Assembly (NCBI GenBank): GCA_034430155.1
Contig: DAOUET010000010.1
Coordinates: 1 to 64,000 of the forward strand
Source: DAOUET01 sp034430155
GTDB taxonomy: Bacteria; Chloroflexota; Anaerolineae; Anaerolineales; UBA4823
DNA: 64,000 nt
Direction: 5' to 3'
The notes beneath the pieces are model-generated. The model worked only from the letters and a program-made list of their open reading frames with translations, did no database searches and was not told where the DNA came from. Positions 52,459-60,679 of this stretch are shown in pieces (position 1 is the stretch's first letter; each line of letters starts with the position of its first letter). The translations under genes were made by a program, and so were the position numbers.

Positions 52459-52926
52459 GAGATCTCTTCTTGTATCAGGTTTTTTTGCTCTCAAGGATGA
52501 TATCAGAATATACCACAATTCCTGATAACGGTTTCGAAAGGCACCTTAAGCCTCCGAGGTGATACCTTCAGGTGCTCTGCCTTTAATGAATCCTGCAATG
52601 AAGACAGAGCAATTATAAATATTTTCTTAAGCTCTCGATTAATTTCTTATAAGGCCAGCAAACAGTTAGATATATATAATGAAATAAATCACAATGTTCC
52701 CTAACAGATTTGTACCTTCCCTTTCTGTGTTTGTTTTCGACAATATCTATTTCTAAACAGATTAAATTTCCTATTGTCTCACCTGTGAAACTATCTGACT
52801 CTTTCTCATTAGGCTGAGACTTGATCCAAAGTAATCTAAGCAATTGCACAATGCTTGGAAAGCACAAGGAGGAAATTAGACCGCATAACCACCTTCGATT
52901 ATTGGCTAAACCACCAGTTGGCTCGC
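52459..52926. other. AT-rich non-coding stretch upstream of molybdoenzyme operon
   Basis: The region is notably AT-rich. The only sizeable open frame (minus strand, 52613-52867) has a TTG start, no ribosome site and no family resemblance, so it is not annotated. AAGGAGG at 52866-52872 on the plus strand has no start codon at a useful distance. Confidence 0.4.
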
Positions 52927-52977
52927 AAAAGAAGACCGGTTTTTAATCCAAACTATAAAAAGTTCGGCCCTTCTTTT
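52927..52977 (+). promoter_or_regulatory. Leader hairpin (possible attenuator) before molybdoenzyme operon
   Basis: AAAAGAAG pairs with CTTCTTTT, then CCG with CGG, then TTTTTA with TAAAAA, forming a long interrupted stem around an 8-base loop. A run of T follows at 52974-52977 and again at 52983-52990. It ends 40 bases before the start codon of the oxidoreductase. It could be an attenuator, or simply a terminator of an upstream transcript. Confidence 0.45.
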
Positions 52978-53016
52978 TAGAAATTTTTTATTTAGGCTTT
53001 TCATTATGGAGGAAAA

Positions 53017-55413
53017 ATGAGTAAAGATGATTTATTAACCAAAACACTTAAGGATACCGTCCTGACTAGACGTTCCTTTCTAAAGTGGAGCGGAGTGTTG
53101 GGTGGAACAGCGGCTTTAGCCGGCGGTGGGCTGAAATTCGGATTGAAAGCTATCGAACGAGCGACTGCTCAACCTGCCGAAAAAGCCATCGCCACTGGCT
53201 GCGCCCATAACTGTGGGGGACGCTGCCAGCTGATAACCCACGTCAAGGATGGGGTGATCGTGCGTATTTCCAGCGACCCCTCCGAAGACACCCTGGAAGC
53301 GCCAGCTCTACGCGCCTGCGTACGCGGTCATGCCTACCGGCGGCGGGTTTATTATCCTACCCGCCTACAGTATCCTCTCAAACGAACTGGAAAGCGCGGT
53401 GAAGGTAAATTCGAGCGCATTTCCTGGGATGATGCCATAAGCATAGCTGCCTCTCAGATCCAGTCGGTGAAAGACAAGTATGGGAACGCAGCCATACATT
53501 TGGTGGCGGGTTCCGCAGGTGGTAGCCAGACCTTGGGAATAGGCACGGCAGCTCGCTTACTTAATTTAATTGGCGGATATATAGACACCTACAATAACTA
53601 CAGTTGGGCCTGCATTCAGAAAGCGACCCCTTATGTTTATGGGACGCAAACTTGCGGCGCGACTCGTAATGATTGGTTGAAATCGAAGTACATCTTAATG
53701 TGGGGATGGAACCCAGCAGAGATGATCGATGGCACCAATACCATGTGGTATGTAAAACAGGCACGCTTGCAGGGAGCAAAGACGGTTGTCATCGATCCAC
53801 GCCTGTCGATGAGCGCTGTCGGCCTCGCCGATCAATGGATTCCACTTTACCCTGGCACGGATGCGGCGCTTATGAGCAGCATGGCTTACGTCATTATCAG
53901 CGAAAATCTACACGACCAGGAATTCCTTGACAAATATGTGGTCGGTTTTGATGATGACCACCTGCCGGAAGGAGTTCTGGCTGGTAATTCCTACAAGAGC
54001 TATATACTGGGCACCAAAGATGGGGTTCCAAAGACGCCTCAATGGGCAGAGGCGATTACAGGTGTCCCTGCAGAGACCATTGTCCAATTAGCACGGGATT
54101 ATGCCATGCTTAAACCATCGGTGCTCTACCAGGGATACGGCATGCAGCGCCGAGCTTACGGTGAATCCACGGTGATATCGGGCATCTCGCTCGCGGTAAT
54201 CACAGGCAACGTTGGTATCCCAGGTGGGTGGGCTTCGGGGATGGCGTTCGAGCCGGTGGGCCCTCAAGGAGGCGGGCTTTCAACCGGCAACAACCCTGTG
54301 ACCTACAAGGTGCCTCGCTATAAATGGCCTGACTTGATGTACCGCGCCACCGAAATGACCCCTGAGGAAGATGGCGTGGTTGGTCTTGGACCGGGTGAAA
54401 AACACTTACCCACCAACGTCAAGCTACTATGGCAAGTCGCCGGGCAGTCCATGCTCAACCAACACGGCGACATCAACTTCGTAGCCAGTAAGTTAGCCGA
54501 TGAATCCCTGGTTGAATTCATCCTAGTTAATGAGCAGTTCATGACCCCTTCATCCAAATATGCTGATCTTATTCTCCCGGCATGCACCTGGATGGAGACC
54601 TCTGGAGTGACGAAAAACTGGAAATATGGGGCTACCTTCATCAACATGCCTAAGGTCATTGAACCCTTGTATGAAAGCAAGCCGGATTATGAAATTTGTG
54701 CCGAAATCGCCAATAAACTGGGGGTTGAGCAAGATTATACCCAAGGGAAAACCGCAGATGATTTGGTCCAAGATTGGGTTGCCGTCGCTCAGAAAGCCGA
54801 TCCGAACTTCCCGAGCTATGAAGAATTTGCTTCCAAAGGGTATTACCAGTGGCAGTTCCCGGATATTCACGACAGCATGGCCGATTTCCGGGCCGACCCA
54901 GTAGCCAACCCTCTCCAGACTCCGAGCGGGAAAATAGAACTCTTCTCAAAGACACTATGGGATATGGGTAAGCCTGATAGCATCCCCGCCATCGGCAAGT
55001 ATATTCCTGAATGGGAGGGTGTCTCGGATCCGATGCGCAGTAAATACCCACTGCTGGGTCTTACCCATCACTATATGCGTCACAGTCATTCAACTGAAGA
55101 CAATATTGACTGGAACGAAGAAGCCTGGCCTCAACGGGCTTTCATAAACAATCTGGATGCCGAAGCAAGAGGGATTAAAGATGGTGATATGGTCCGTGTG
55201 TACAACGACCGGGGTGAGATGATCCTTCCGGCTCGGGTCACAAAGCGCAATATGCCTGGTGTGATAGATATCCCGTCTGGCGGATGGTGGGACCCAGATC
55301 AAAACGGCATTGATCGGCATGGTGCGGTCAATATATTAACCTCCCTGAGGGTCACACCGCTGGCTTTTGGTAACCCTCAAGGTACTTTCTTGGTGGAAGT
55401 TGAAAAGGTATAG
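53017..55413 (+). CDS. Tat-exported molybdopterin oxidoreductase, DMSO-reductase family catalytic subunit
   Basis: The twin-arginine signal TRRSFLK (residues 17-23) precedes a hydrophobic stretch. A [4Fe-4S] site follows with C62-x3-C66-x3-C70 and C101, then the bis-molybdopterin-guanine-dinucleotide domains (GSAGGSQTLGIGTAAR, MWGWNPAEM, GMQRRAYGESTV, LVNEQFMTPSSKYAD) and a C-terminal nucleotide-loop domain (LTHHYMRHSHS, DIPSGGWW). The C-x3-C-x3-C spacing resembles DmsA/YnfE-like enzymes. The candidate metal ligand region (YGTQTCGATRNDW) does not settle the substrate. The ATG has GGAGG six bases upstream. The Fe-S, membrane and chaperone genes follow directly. Confidence 0.92.
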   Translation: MSKDDLLTKTLKDTVLTRRSFLKWSGVLGGTAALAGGGLKFGLKAIERATAQPAEKAIATGCAHNCGGRCQLITHVKDGVIVRISSDPSEDTLEAPALRACVRGHAYRRRVYYPTRLQYPLKRTGKRGEGKFERISWDDAISIAASQIQSVKDKYGNAAIHLVAGSAGGSQTLGIGTAARLLNLIGGYIDTYNNYSWACIQKATPYVYGTQTCGATRNDWLKSKYILMWGWNPAEMIDGTNTMWYVKQARLQGAKTVVIDPRLSMSAVGLADQWIPLYPGTDAALMSSMAYVIISENLHDQEFLDKYVVGFDDDHLPEGVLAGNSYKSYILGTKDGVPKTPQWAEAITGVPAETIVQLARDYAMLKPSVLYQGYGMQRRAYGESTVISGISLAVITGNVGIPGGWASGMAFEPVGPQGGGLSTGNNPVTYKVPRYKWPDLMYRATEMTPEEDGVVGLGPGEKHLPTNVKLLWQVAGQSMLNQHGDINFVASKLADESLVEFILVNEQFMTPSSKYADLILPACTWMETSGVTKNWKYGATFINMPKVIEPLYESKPDYEICAEIANKLGVEQDYTQGKTADDLVQDWVAVAQKADPNFPSYEEFASKGYYQWQFPDIHDSMADFRADPVANPLQTPSGKIELFSKTLWDMGKPDSIPAIGKYIPEWEGVSDPMRSKYPLLGLTHHYMRHSHSTEDNIDWNEEAWPQRAFINNLDAEARGIKDGDMVRVYNDRGEMILPARVTKRNMPGVIDIPSGGWWDPDQNGIDRHGAVNILTSLRVTPLAFGNPQGTFLVEVEKV

Positions 55414-55424
55414 GAGGAAACAAA

Positions 55425-56042
55425 ATGTCAAGTCAGCTTGCTTTCCACGTAGATCTCAGCTCTTGTACCGGATGCAAAGCCTGTCAAATGGCTTGCATAG
55501 ACAAAAACGATCTAGAGCTCGGCCAGCGTTGGCGACGGGTTTATGAATTCACCGGCGGTGATTGGGTAAAAATGGGGAATGCTTATATCAACTCTGTTTT
55601 CACTTACTTTACTTCGGTGAGCTGCCAGCACTGCGAAGATCCGATTTGCGTAAACGTATGTCCCTCCGGCGCTATGCATAAGCGTGAAGATGGTATTGTC
55701 CTTGTAGATACTCAAAAATGCCTGGGTTGCCGCTATTGTGAGTGGGCCTGTCCTTATGGTTCGCCTCAATACAACCCCACCCTCGGTAAGATGGGTAAGT
55801 GCAATTTCTGTTATGACCTCATAGATGCTGGCGGGAAGCCTGCCTGTGTGGAAGCCTGCCCGATGCGAGCTTTGGATTTCGGCCCTTTGGATGAAATGGT
55901 CGCCAGATATGGGGATCTACGAGACCCGGCACCCTTACCAATCAGCAGTATTACGCATCCTTCGGTCATTTTTACGCCACACCGGAATACTTATCCAGCA
56001 GGTTCTAATGAAGGCCAGATAGCAAATAAAGAGGAAGTGTAA
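55425..56042 (+). CDS. DmsB-like four-cluster ferredoxin subunit
   Basis: This is an electron-transfer subunit with four groups of cysteines for four [4Fe-4S] clusters: CTGCKACQMAC, CQHCEDPICVNVCP, CLGCRYCEWACPYG and CNFCYDL with CVEACP. It passes electrons between the membrane subunit and the molybdoenzyme. Length (205 aa) is normal. AGGAGG precedes the ATG by seven bases, and the gene begins 11 bases after the catalytic subunit and overlaps the next gene by one base (TAATG). Confidence 0.95.
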   Translation: MSSQLAFHVDLSSCTGCKACQMACIDKNDLELGQRWRRVYEFTGGDWVKMGNAYINSVFTYFTSVSCQHCEDPICVNVCPSGAMHKREDGIVLVDTQKCLGCRYCEWACPYGSPQYNPTLGKMGKCNFCYDLIDAGGKPACVEACPMRALDFGPLDEMVARYGDLRDPAPLPISSITHPSVIFTPHRNTYPAGSNEGQIANKEEV

Positions 56043-56968
56043 TGATGAACGTTCGCGATTTTGCATTAGTTGCATTCACGATCTTGAGCCAGATGGCAGT
56101 TGGTTCCATGATCGTGTTGGGGATTGTCCACTTCTTCGCCATTCGTAAAGCAGGAATGCAGGAAGCCGACCGCCTGAGCGATCAGATCTTGCCGGCCATC
56201 GGTATCGTACTGGGCGCGGCTTTGGTTGTGTCTCTGACTCACCTGGGCAGCCCGCTCAATGCGCCTTTAGCTATTCTCAAACTGAGCACTTCTTGGTTAA
56301 GCCGTGAGATCTTATTCACCGTCAGTTTCTTCGTGGTTGGTGCAATTTTCTCCTTCATGCAATGGCGCAGCCTCAGCTCTTTTGCCGTTCGCAATCTTGT
56401 CGCCTGGATTGCCGCCATCCTCGGTCTCATGCAGGTCTTCTCCATGTCCCACATTTACATGATTTCCACCGAACCAGCCTGGAACTCGATTGCAACTCCC
56501 ATCTCCTTCTTCACCACGGCGTTCCTCTTGGGTTCCTTAGCCATCGGAACGGCTATGGTGTTAAATTACAATATCAATCGCCGTAAGGATCAGAAATGTG
56601 CAGAAGTTCAATGTGGACTGCTGAGGGATTCGCTCCGCTGGATTTCGATCGCAGCGATAGTCCTTCTTGGCGTGGAGGTGGTTCTGGCACCACTATACGT
56701 AACCTCATTGGCTGCTGGTGCTACTACCGCGGCTGAATCCGCCTCTCTGATGCTTAACCAATACGGTCTAATCTTTGCATTTAGACTGGTTTTGGTGTTT
56801 ATCGGCGCCGGGATCCTGGGTATATTCATCTATCGCAATGCTCTCAGCCCAGGGCGTGAAAAAATACTAGGCAATCTTACCTATAGTGCCTTCGCCTTAG
56901 TATTCATCGCGGAACTGATGGGTCGTTTCCTCTTCTACGCAACCCATATTCGACTCGGGTTATTCTAA
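56042..56968 (+). CDS. DmsC-like membrane anchor subunit
   Basis: This is an eight-to-nine-helix membrane protein of the DmsC family, which anchors the oxidoreductase and exchanges electrons with the quinone pool. Typical elements are LSQMAVGSMIVLGIVHF at the start, SLTHLGSPLNAP after the second/third helix, LSREILF, and a late GRFLFYATH segment. Two ATGs in a row could start translation. Expression is coupled to the Fe-S subunit gene. Length 308 residues. Confidence 0.92.
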   Translation: MMNVRDFALVAFTILSQMAVGSMIVLGIVHFFAIRKAGMQEADRLSDQILPAIGIVLGAALVVSLTHLGSPLNAPLAILKLSTSWLSREILFTVSFFVVGAIFSFMQWRSLSSFAVRNLVAWIAAILGLMQVFSMSHIYMISTEPAWNSIATPISFFTTAFLLGSLAIGTAMVLNYNINRRKDQKCAEVQCGLLRDSLRWISIAAIVLLGVEVVLAPLYVTSLAAGATTAAESASLMLNQYGLIFAFRLVLVFIGAGILGIFIYRNALSPGREKILGNLTYSAFALVFIAELMGRFLFYATHIRLGLF

Positions 56969-57037
56969 TTCCTGCTTGTCCCGGATGGGCGCTATCCAAA
57001 CTGCAGATAACGCCCATCCCTTGATCGAAGGAGACAA

Positions 57038-57721
57038 ATGCATTCCGTCAAACAACAGCAGGATCTGCATACATTTCGGAATGGTATCTATGCTCTATTG
57101 GCTCGGTTATACCAGAACCCGGTTGACCAGAGACTGTTCACATGGTTAAGTAGCCCAGAGAATCCATTTGCCAACTTTCCACTCACTCCCTTGAATTGTG
57201 AAATGGAAACCGGCTTAAAAATACTATCTGCCTGGGGGAAAGAACCTGGACCGTGGGATTTATCTGATTTACAGGCGGATTACAACCAGCTTTTCCTGGT
57301 GCCACCCTATGGTGCTTTGCCTTACGAATCGCCCTGGCTGGACCCGGAGCATCTCATGTTCCAAGAACCAACCCTCAAGGTACGTAAAATGTACCGCCAA
57401 TTCGGCGTACAAGTCTCCGAAGAAAACCGCTTCCCTGACGATCACATCGGTCTGGAGCTTGGATTTATGGCGTACCTCAGCGAGAACTCTCTGACCCAAA
57501 TATCGACTCAAGCCGAGGATAGCTTACGAACGCCACAAGAATGGCTCGCTGCCCAGGTACGTTTCTTGGAAGAACACCTTCTCTTATGGATTCCTGATTT
57601 CACCAAGCGACAAATCGAATCTGCTTCCACAGCTTTTTATCGAGGTTTAGCGTATCTATTGAATGGTTTCATCATCCAAGACTTTGGCCTCTTGAATGAA
57701 CTCGGTCACGAAATTCCGTGA
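57038..57721 (+). CDS. TorD/DmsD-family molybdoenzyme chaperone
   Basis: TorD-like proteins bind the Tat signal and the apo-catalytic subunit until cofactor is inserted. This all-helical 227-residue protein has the ADYNQLFLVPP, LPYESPWLD and PDDHIGLELGFMAYL motifs of the family. GAAGGAG lies seven bases before the ATG. It follows the membrane subunit by 69 bases and is the last gene of the molybdoenzyme operon, as is common for such systems. Confidence 0.92.
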   Translation: MHSVKQQQDLHTFRNGIYALLARLYQNPVDQRLFTWLSSPENPFANFPLTPLNCEMETGLKILSAWGKEPGPWDLSDLQADYNQLFLVPPYGALPYESPWLDPEHLMFQEPTLKVRKMYRQFGVQVSEENRFPDDHIGLELGFMAYLSENSLTQISTQAEDSLRTPQEWLAAQVRFLEEHLLLWIPDFTKRQIESASTAFYRGLAYLLNGFIIQDFGLLNELGHEIP

Positions 57722-57936
57722 ATCTTCTATCGGGGAAACTGTCGAAAGCACCCTGACAAATTGGTGTGTTTGTGTTTATAGAGCCTTACGCTTTTGGTAT
57801 TTATCCCAATTGGGAATTATCCAAACCGTAGCATAGAATATCTTGGCTATTCCACATTCAGCTGGGAAAAAATAATAACTTGGACAGTCACATCAATAAG
57901 ATCTCAGAAGCTTAATCTGATTTGATCTATGATAGT

Positions 57937-58110
57937 TTAATTGTCACAGTAATCTGTAAAAAGTTTGAATTTCTTTTGATAAAAACCTAAAGTACCCTTA
58001 CTCAACCCCTGAGCTTTGCGATCCACTAGAAACGCACCTATCCAGGTCAGAAGATGGGTTTCTTGTGTAAATTTTGTAATAGTCCCCTGGTTTTTTGTGG
58101 TGGTATACAT
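57937..58110 (-). pseudogene. N-terminal fragment of a phage-type integrase beside tRNA-Met
   Basis: The 57-codon frame encodes only the SAM-like core-binding domain of a tyrosine recombinase (WIGAFLVDRKAQGLSKGTLGFY, then KLFTDYCDN and stop). The whole catalytic domain is missing. An AAAGGAG ribosome site is nine bases before the ATG, so it may still be translated. It is 80 bases from a tRNA gene, the usual home of integrative elements, and probably remains from one that was lost. Confidence 0.6.
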
Positions 58111-58190
58111 TGGACAGTTCTCCTTTCTTTCTTTGAGAACCGCCAAATATACTGGTTTCTAACTGATTACCCCCATATTTAATTGTAAAG

Positions 58191-58262
58191 TGGCGAGGGA
58201 GGGATTTGAACCCACGACCAAGGGCTTATGAGTCCCCTGCTCTACCGCTGAGCTACCTCGCC
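58191..58262 (-). tRNA. tRNA-Met (anticodon CAU), CCA not encoded
   Basis: The 72-base cloverleaf has a perfect 7-bp acceptor stem (GGCGAGG / CCTCGCC), D-arm GCTC/GAGC, anticodon loop CTCATAA, TTCAAAT T-loop and discriminator A. Two weak points are an A-G pair closing the anticodon loop and a T-T mismatch in the T-stem. A CAU anticodon could also belong to tRNA-Ile2 (lysidine-modified). There are no three G-C pairs at the loop as in initiators, so elongator Met or Ile2 is more likely. Confidence 0.9.
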
Positions 58263-58310
58263 ACATATCAGAGCGGCAAAATCTTACTATGCTCTGGTTC
58301 TTTTGTCAAA

Positions 58311-58595
58311 TTAGAAATTTCGGTAGGCGCCACCTCTTGGTGCTATCTCTAAAATCAGAACTAATAATTGGTCATCTTCAACGGCGTATGAGATGCGCCA
58401 GCTCCCCATCCATACCCGAGATAAATTCTCGTATTGTGTTCCCCTGAGTTTGACACAATCATCTGGGCGAGGATCGATTTCCAGTTCCCGGATCCTAGTC
58501 CAGAGTCGTTTTACTAATGTTTTTGGCAGTTTACGTAAAACCCTTTCAGGTATGCGATGTATTTCGACCTTCCAGTTCTTTGGGTTTTCACTCAT
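58311..58595 (-). CDS. RelE/ParE-superfamily toxin
   Basis: This 94-residue RelE-like toxin contains PERVLRKLPKTLVKRL (N-terminal helices), a KLRG segment, VWMGSWRISYAVEDDQ and a C-terminal APRGGAYRNF, the usual positions of catalytic and ribosome-contacting residues. It would cleave mRNA at the ribosome, or, if ParE-like, block gyrase. The ATG at 58595 overlaps the antitoxin stop by eight bases. A longer reading further into the antitoxin gene is not supported. Confidence 0.87.
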   Translation of the reverse strand: MSENPKNWKVEIHRIPERVLRKLPKTLVKRLWTRIRELEIDPRPDDCVKLRGTQYENLSRVWMGSWRISYAVEDDQLLVLILEIAPRGGAYRNF

Positions 58596-58875
58596 CCAAT
58601 AGCCCTTCAGCTGCCAACTCCGCTTCAATGGCCTCCATAGGGCGGGTGGTAGAAGAGTCTCCCTTCCAGGTTTCGTAGATTTTTGCTACACGACGCCCAG
58701 TTCTAAGATCCTCTAACTCTTCACGTATCTCCTCGTAATCTTCGAAAGGGATCATGACAGCAACGGGCTTGCCGTATCGCTCAATCACAATATCCGTATT
58801 GCCAGAAAAAACGCGGTCGAGAAGATCGCGCAAGTCGGTCCGCGCCTGGCGGCTATTAACAGTCAATACGCTCAC
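58588..58875 (-). CDS. Phd/YefM-family antitoxin
   Basis: This is a 95-residue Phd/YefM antitoxin. The N-terminal DNA-binding part (VNSRQARTDLRDLLDRV, then DIVIERYGKPVAVMIPFEDYEEI) is followed by an acidic, flexible C-terminal toxin-binding region. The GTG start has GGAG seven bases upstream. It is the first gene of a two-gene operon with RelE, and is expected to repress its own promoter, which lies about 65 bases upstream and overlaps short palindromes. Confidence 0.9.
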   Translation of the reverse strand: MSVLTVNSRQARTDLRDLLDRVFSGNTDIVIERYGKPVAVMIPFEDYEEIREELEDLRTGRRVAKIYETWKGDSSTTRPMEAIEAELAAEGLLDE

Positions 58876-58934
58876 AAGTTACTCCTTTCAAAGGAACCTC
58901 CGATATGCATACAATCAGTAAAACATGTAAATTG

Positions 58935-58969
58935 TGTATACATTATAAACCTTGAGAATCTTTTGTCAA
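58935..58969 (-). promoter_or_regulatory. Consensus promoter of toxin-antitoxin operon with operator palindrome
   Basis: On the minus strand perfect TTGACA (58964-58969) and TATAAT (58942-58947) hexamers are 16 bases apart. TGTATACA (58935-58942) overlaps the -10 edge, and ACATGT (58923-58928) and TATGCATA further downstream are additional short palindromes, similar to Phd/YefM operator elements. Confidence 0.7.
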
Positions 58970-59014
58970 GCAATATCACAAATCTGTAGACCTTCGGTTT
59001 GCATTAATACTCCT

Positions 59015-59100
59015 AGGACTTACGCAGTTGGTGGGAGGATGGGGGTGTTTGGGCGGGTGTTGCCCAAACACCCCGATTTACCCCTGAACTGCGTAACTAC
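59015..59100. repeat. MITE-like palindromic element, copy C
   Basis: This is the third copy (86 bp), 50 kb from the other two. Terminal parts (AGGACTTACGCAGTTGG and CTGAACTGCGTAACTAC) match copy B almost exactly. The inner hairpin is shortened but still pairs (GGGGTGTTTGGGC with GCCCAAACACCCC). Confidence 0.8.
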
Positions 59101-59300
59101 TAACTCTGATAAGTGGACAGGCCAGAAGCACTATTCACTCTTATCGCTTCTGACCGTTCATTATTAACAACCCAGATATCCCGAGCCAAAACCATATCAC
59201 TGGTAAAATTTCTGTAAAATTCACAAATTAATTGGAGCCTATCCTTAAATCCTGTTCTTAATTCACATATCGCTGAACAGATGCAACATTAACGTGTTCA

Positions 59301-60365
59301 ATGCAAACTTCTCTTGCTCGCAGACCTCTGTACCTGATTAACGCCCAGGCACCTATCCGCATTTGCGATATCGGCGGATGGACAGACACCTGGTTTGCCG
59401 GTTACGGCCGGGTCTTCAACATAGCCGTCTCTCCCTATGCCAAAGTCCAGATAAAGGTCTATCCTAGGGATGCCCAGGATGAACAGGTCTTTCTCTCCGT
59501 CGAAAACTTTGCCGATCGCTACAACCTGGATCTCGACCAACCAGGCTGGCAACGCCATCCCCTGCTGGAGGCGGCCATCCGTTACAGAGGAGTCCCAGAT
59601 CACCTGGCCGTGCAAATCAGATTGGATTGCGAAGCCCCTGCAGGAGCCTCTACGGGCACCTCGGCAGCAGTCTGCGTGACCCTGATCGGCGCTTTGGATT
59701 GCTTGGCTTCCAGGCGCATTTCACCCAGGCGAGTCGCAGCTGCCGCTCACCATGTCGAAACCGGGTTGCTCGGACGCCAATCGGGCGTCCAGGATCAACT
59801 TTGTTCGGCCTACGGTGGCGTGAACTATATCGACATACCCGTTTACCCCCAGTCTATGGTCACCAGGTTGCCCCTCACTAATCCATTCGGGCGGGAATTG
59901 GAACGGTGCCTGGCCCTGGTTTATCTGGGCAGATCGCACGATTCCTCCCAGGTTCACCAGCAGGTCATGGCTGAATTGGAGAACCAAGGCCCCCACTGCC
60001 AGCAGCTGCAGGATTTACGACAGGCGGCCCTTCAGGCCCGCCAGGCGTTTCTTGATGCCGATCTGGTTGCTTTAGGGAAAGCCATGCGGTCAAATACCGC
60101 CGCCCAGGGACGCCTGCATCCTGAACTAATCAGCGCTGACGCCCGGCGGGTGATCGCCATCGCGCGGGAGCATGGCGCCCTGGGCTGGAAGGTCAATGGC
60201 GCGGGTGGGGAGGGCGGATCGCTCACCCTGCTGTGCGGACCCCAGACGGCCGCTAAAAATGCCATGTTACATGAGATCCAACAGGAAAATCCACTCTTCC
60301 AACCCATTCCAATCCACCTGGACCGCCACGGCTTGTGGGTTTGGCAGGTATCTCCCCAAGAATAA
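59301..60365 (+). CDS. GHMP-family sugar kinase
   Basis: GHMP kinases phosphorylate sugars or isoprenoid precursors. The substrate-side motif INAQAPIRICDIGGWTDTW, the glycine/serine-rich ATP loop PAGASTGTSAAVC and the C-terminal VNGAGGEGGSLTLL motif are all present. The start resembles the heptose-7-phosphate kinase/fucokinase-like branch, where substrates are 1-OH or phosphorylated hexoses and heptoses. The substrate is not assigned. The protein is 354 residues and complete. It has no clear operon partner, and an AT-rich ~200-base region separates it from the MITE. A short decayed copy of its C-terminal motif is at 62743-62793. Confidence 0.85.
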   Translation: MQTSLARRPLYLINAQAPIRICDIGGWTDTWFAGYGRVFNIAVSPYAKVQIKVYPRDAQDEQVFLSVENFADRYNLDLDQPGWQRHPLLEAAIRYRGVPDHLAVQIRLDCEAPAGASTGTSAAVCVTLIGALDCLASRRISPRRVAAAAHHVETGLLGRQSGVQDQLCSAYGGVNYIDIPVYPQSMVTRLPLTNPFGRELERCLALVYLGRSHDSSQVHQQVMAELENQGPHCQQLQDLRQAALQARQAFLDADLVALGKAMRSNTAAQGRLHPELISADARRVIAIAREHGALGWKVNGAGGEGGSLTLLCGPQTAAKNAMLHEIQQENPLFQPIPIHLDRHGLWVWQVSPQE

Positions 60366-60382
60366 AAAGCCTTGATCCTCTT

Positions 60383-60440
60383 ACTTGCCGGATAAACCTT
60401 TGCAAGCCATCAAACCTTCAGGTCATTCGCCAGAGAATCC
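60383..60440 (-). pseudogene. Copy of the 3' end of the M20 peptidase relic
   Basis: These 58 bases match 62793-62850 with three differences. On the minus strand they encode the last residues of the M20 peptidase (LANDLKV and stop) and the bases after it. It is a stray tail with no gene body in front. Confidence 0.65.
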
Positions 60441-60540
60441 CCCCCAACCACCTCCAGCCCAGCTGCCTCCGACCAGGACGCCAGCGCCCAGGCCAACCCA
60501 ACCAGAACCCACCAATCCCAATCCGGAACTCTATCCTTGA
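60425..60540 (+). pseudogene. Relic of a Pro/Thr-rich surface-protein tail
   Basis: An open frame without start reads a Pro/Gln/Thr-rich tail ending PTNPNPELYP and stop. It closely resembles the end of the membrane protein encoded at 47598-48296, which finishes KPTNPYPPPPYP. The remainder of the gene is missing. Confidence 0.4.
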
Positions 60541-60679
60541 TCTTCCCAGATCGTGGATATAATTGAACGGGGAGGGTCCTGATTCTCTGGGTCCCTCTGG
60601 TGCATTTACCTCAATCTTCAGGAATCGCAGCGAGTACCTGCCGGTTCTCACAGAGGTTTCGCGTGGTTAGAATATTCCG

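Noticed and set aside
52613..52867. 84-codon minus-strand frame upstream of the molybdoenzyme operon
   Set aside because: AT-rich region, TTG start without ribosome site, no recognisable domain, odd residue composition.
58952..59167. 71-codon open frame on the plus strand
   Set aside because: It is made largely of MITE copy C and has no ribosome site or family resemblance.
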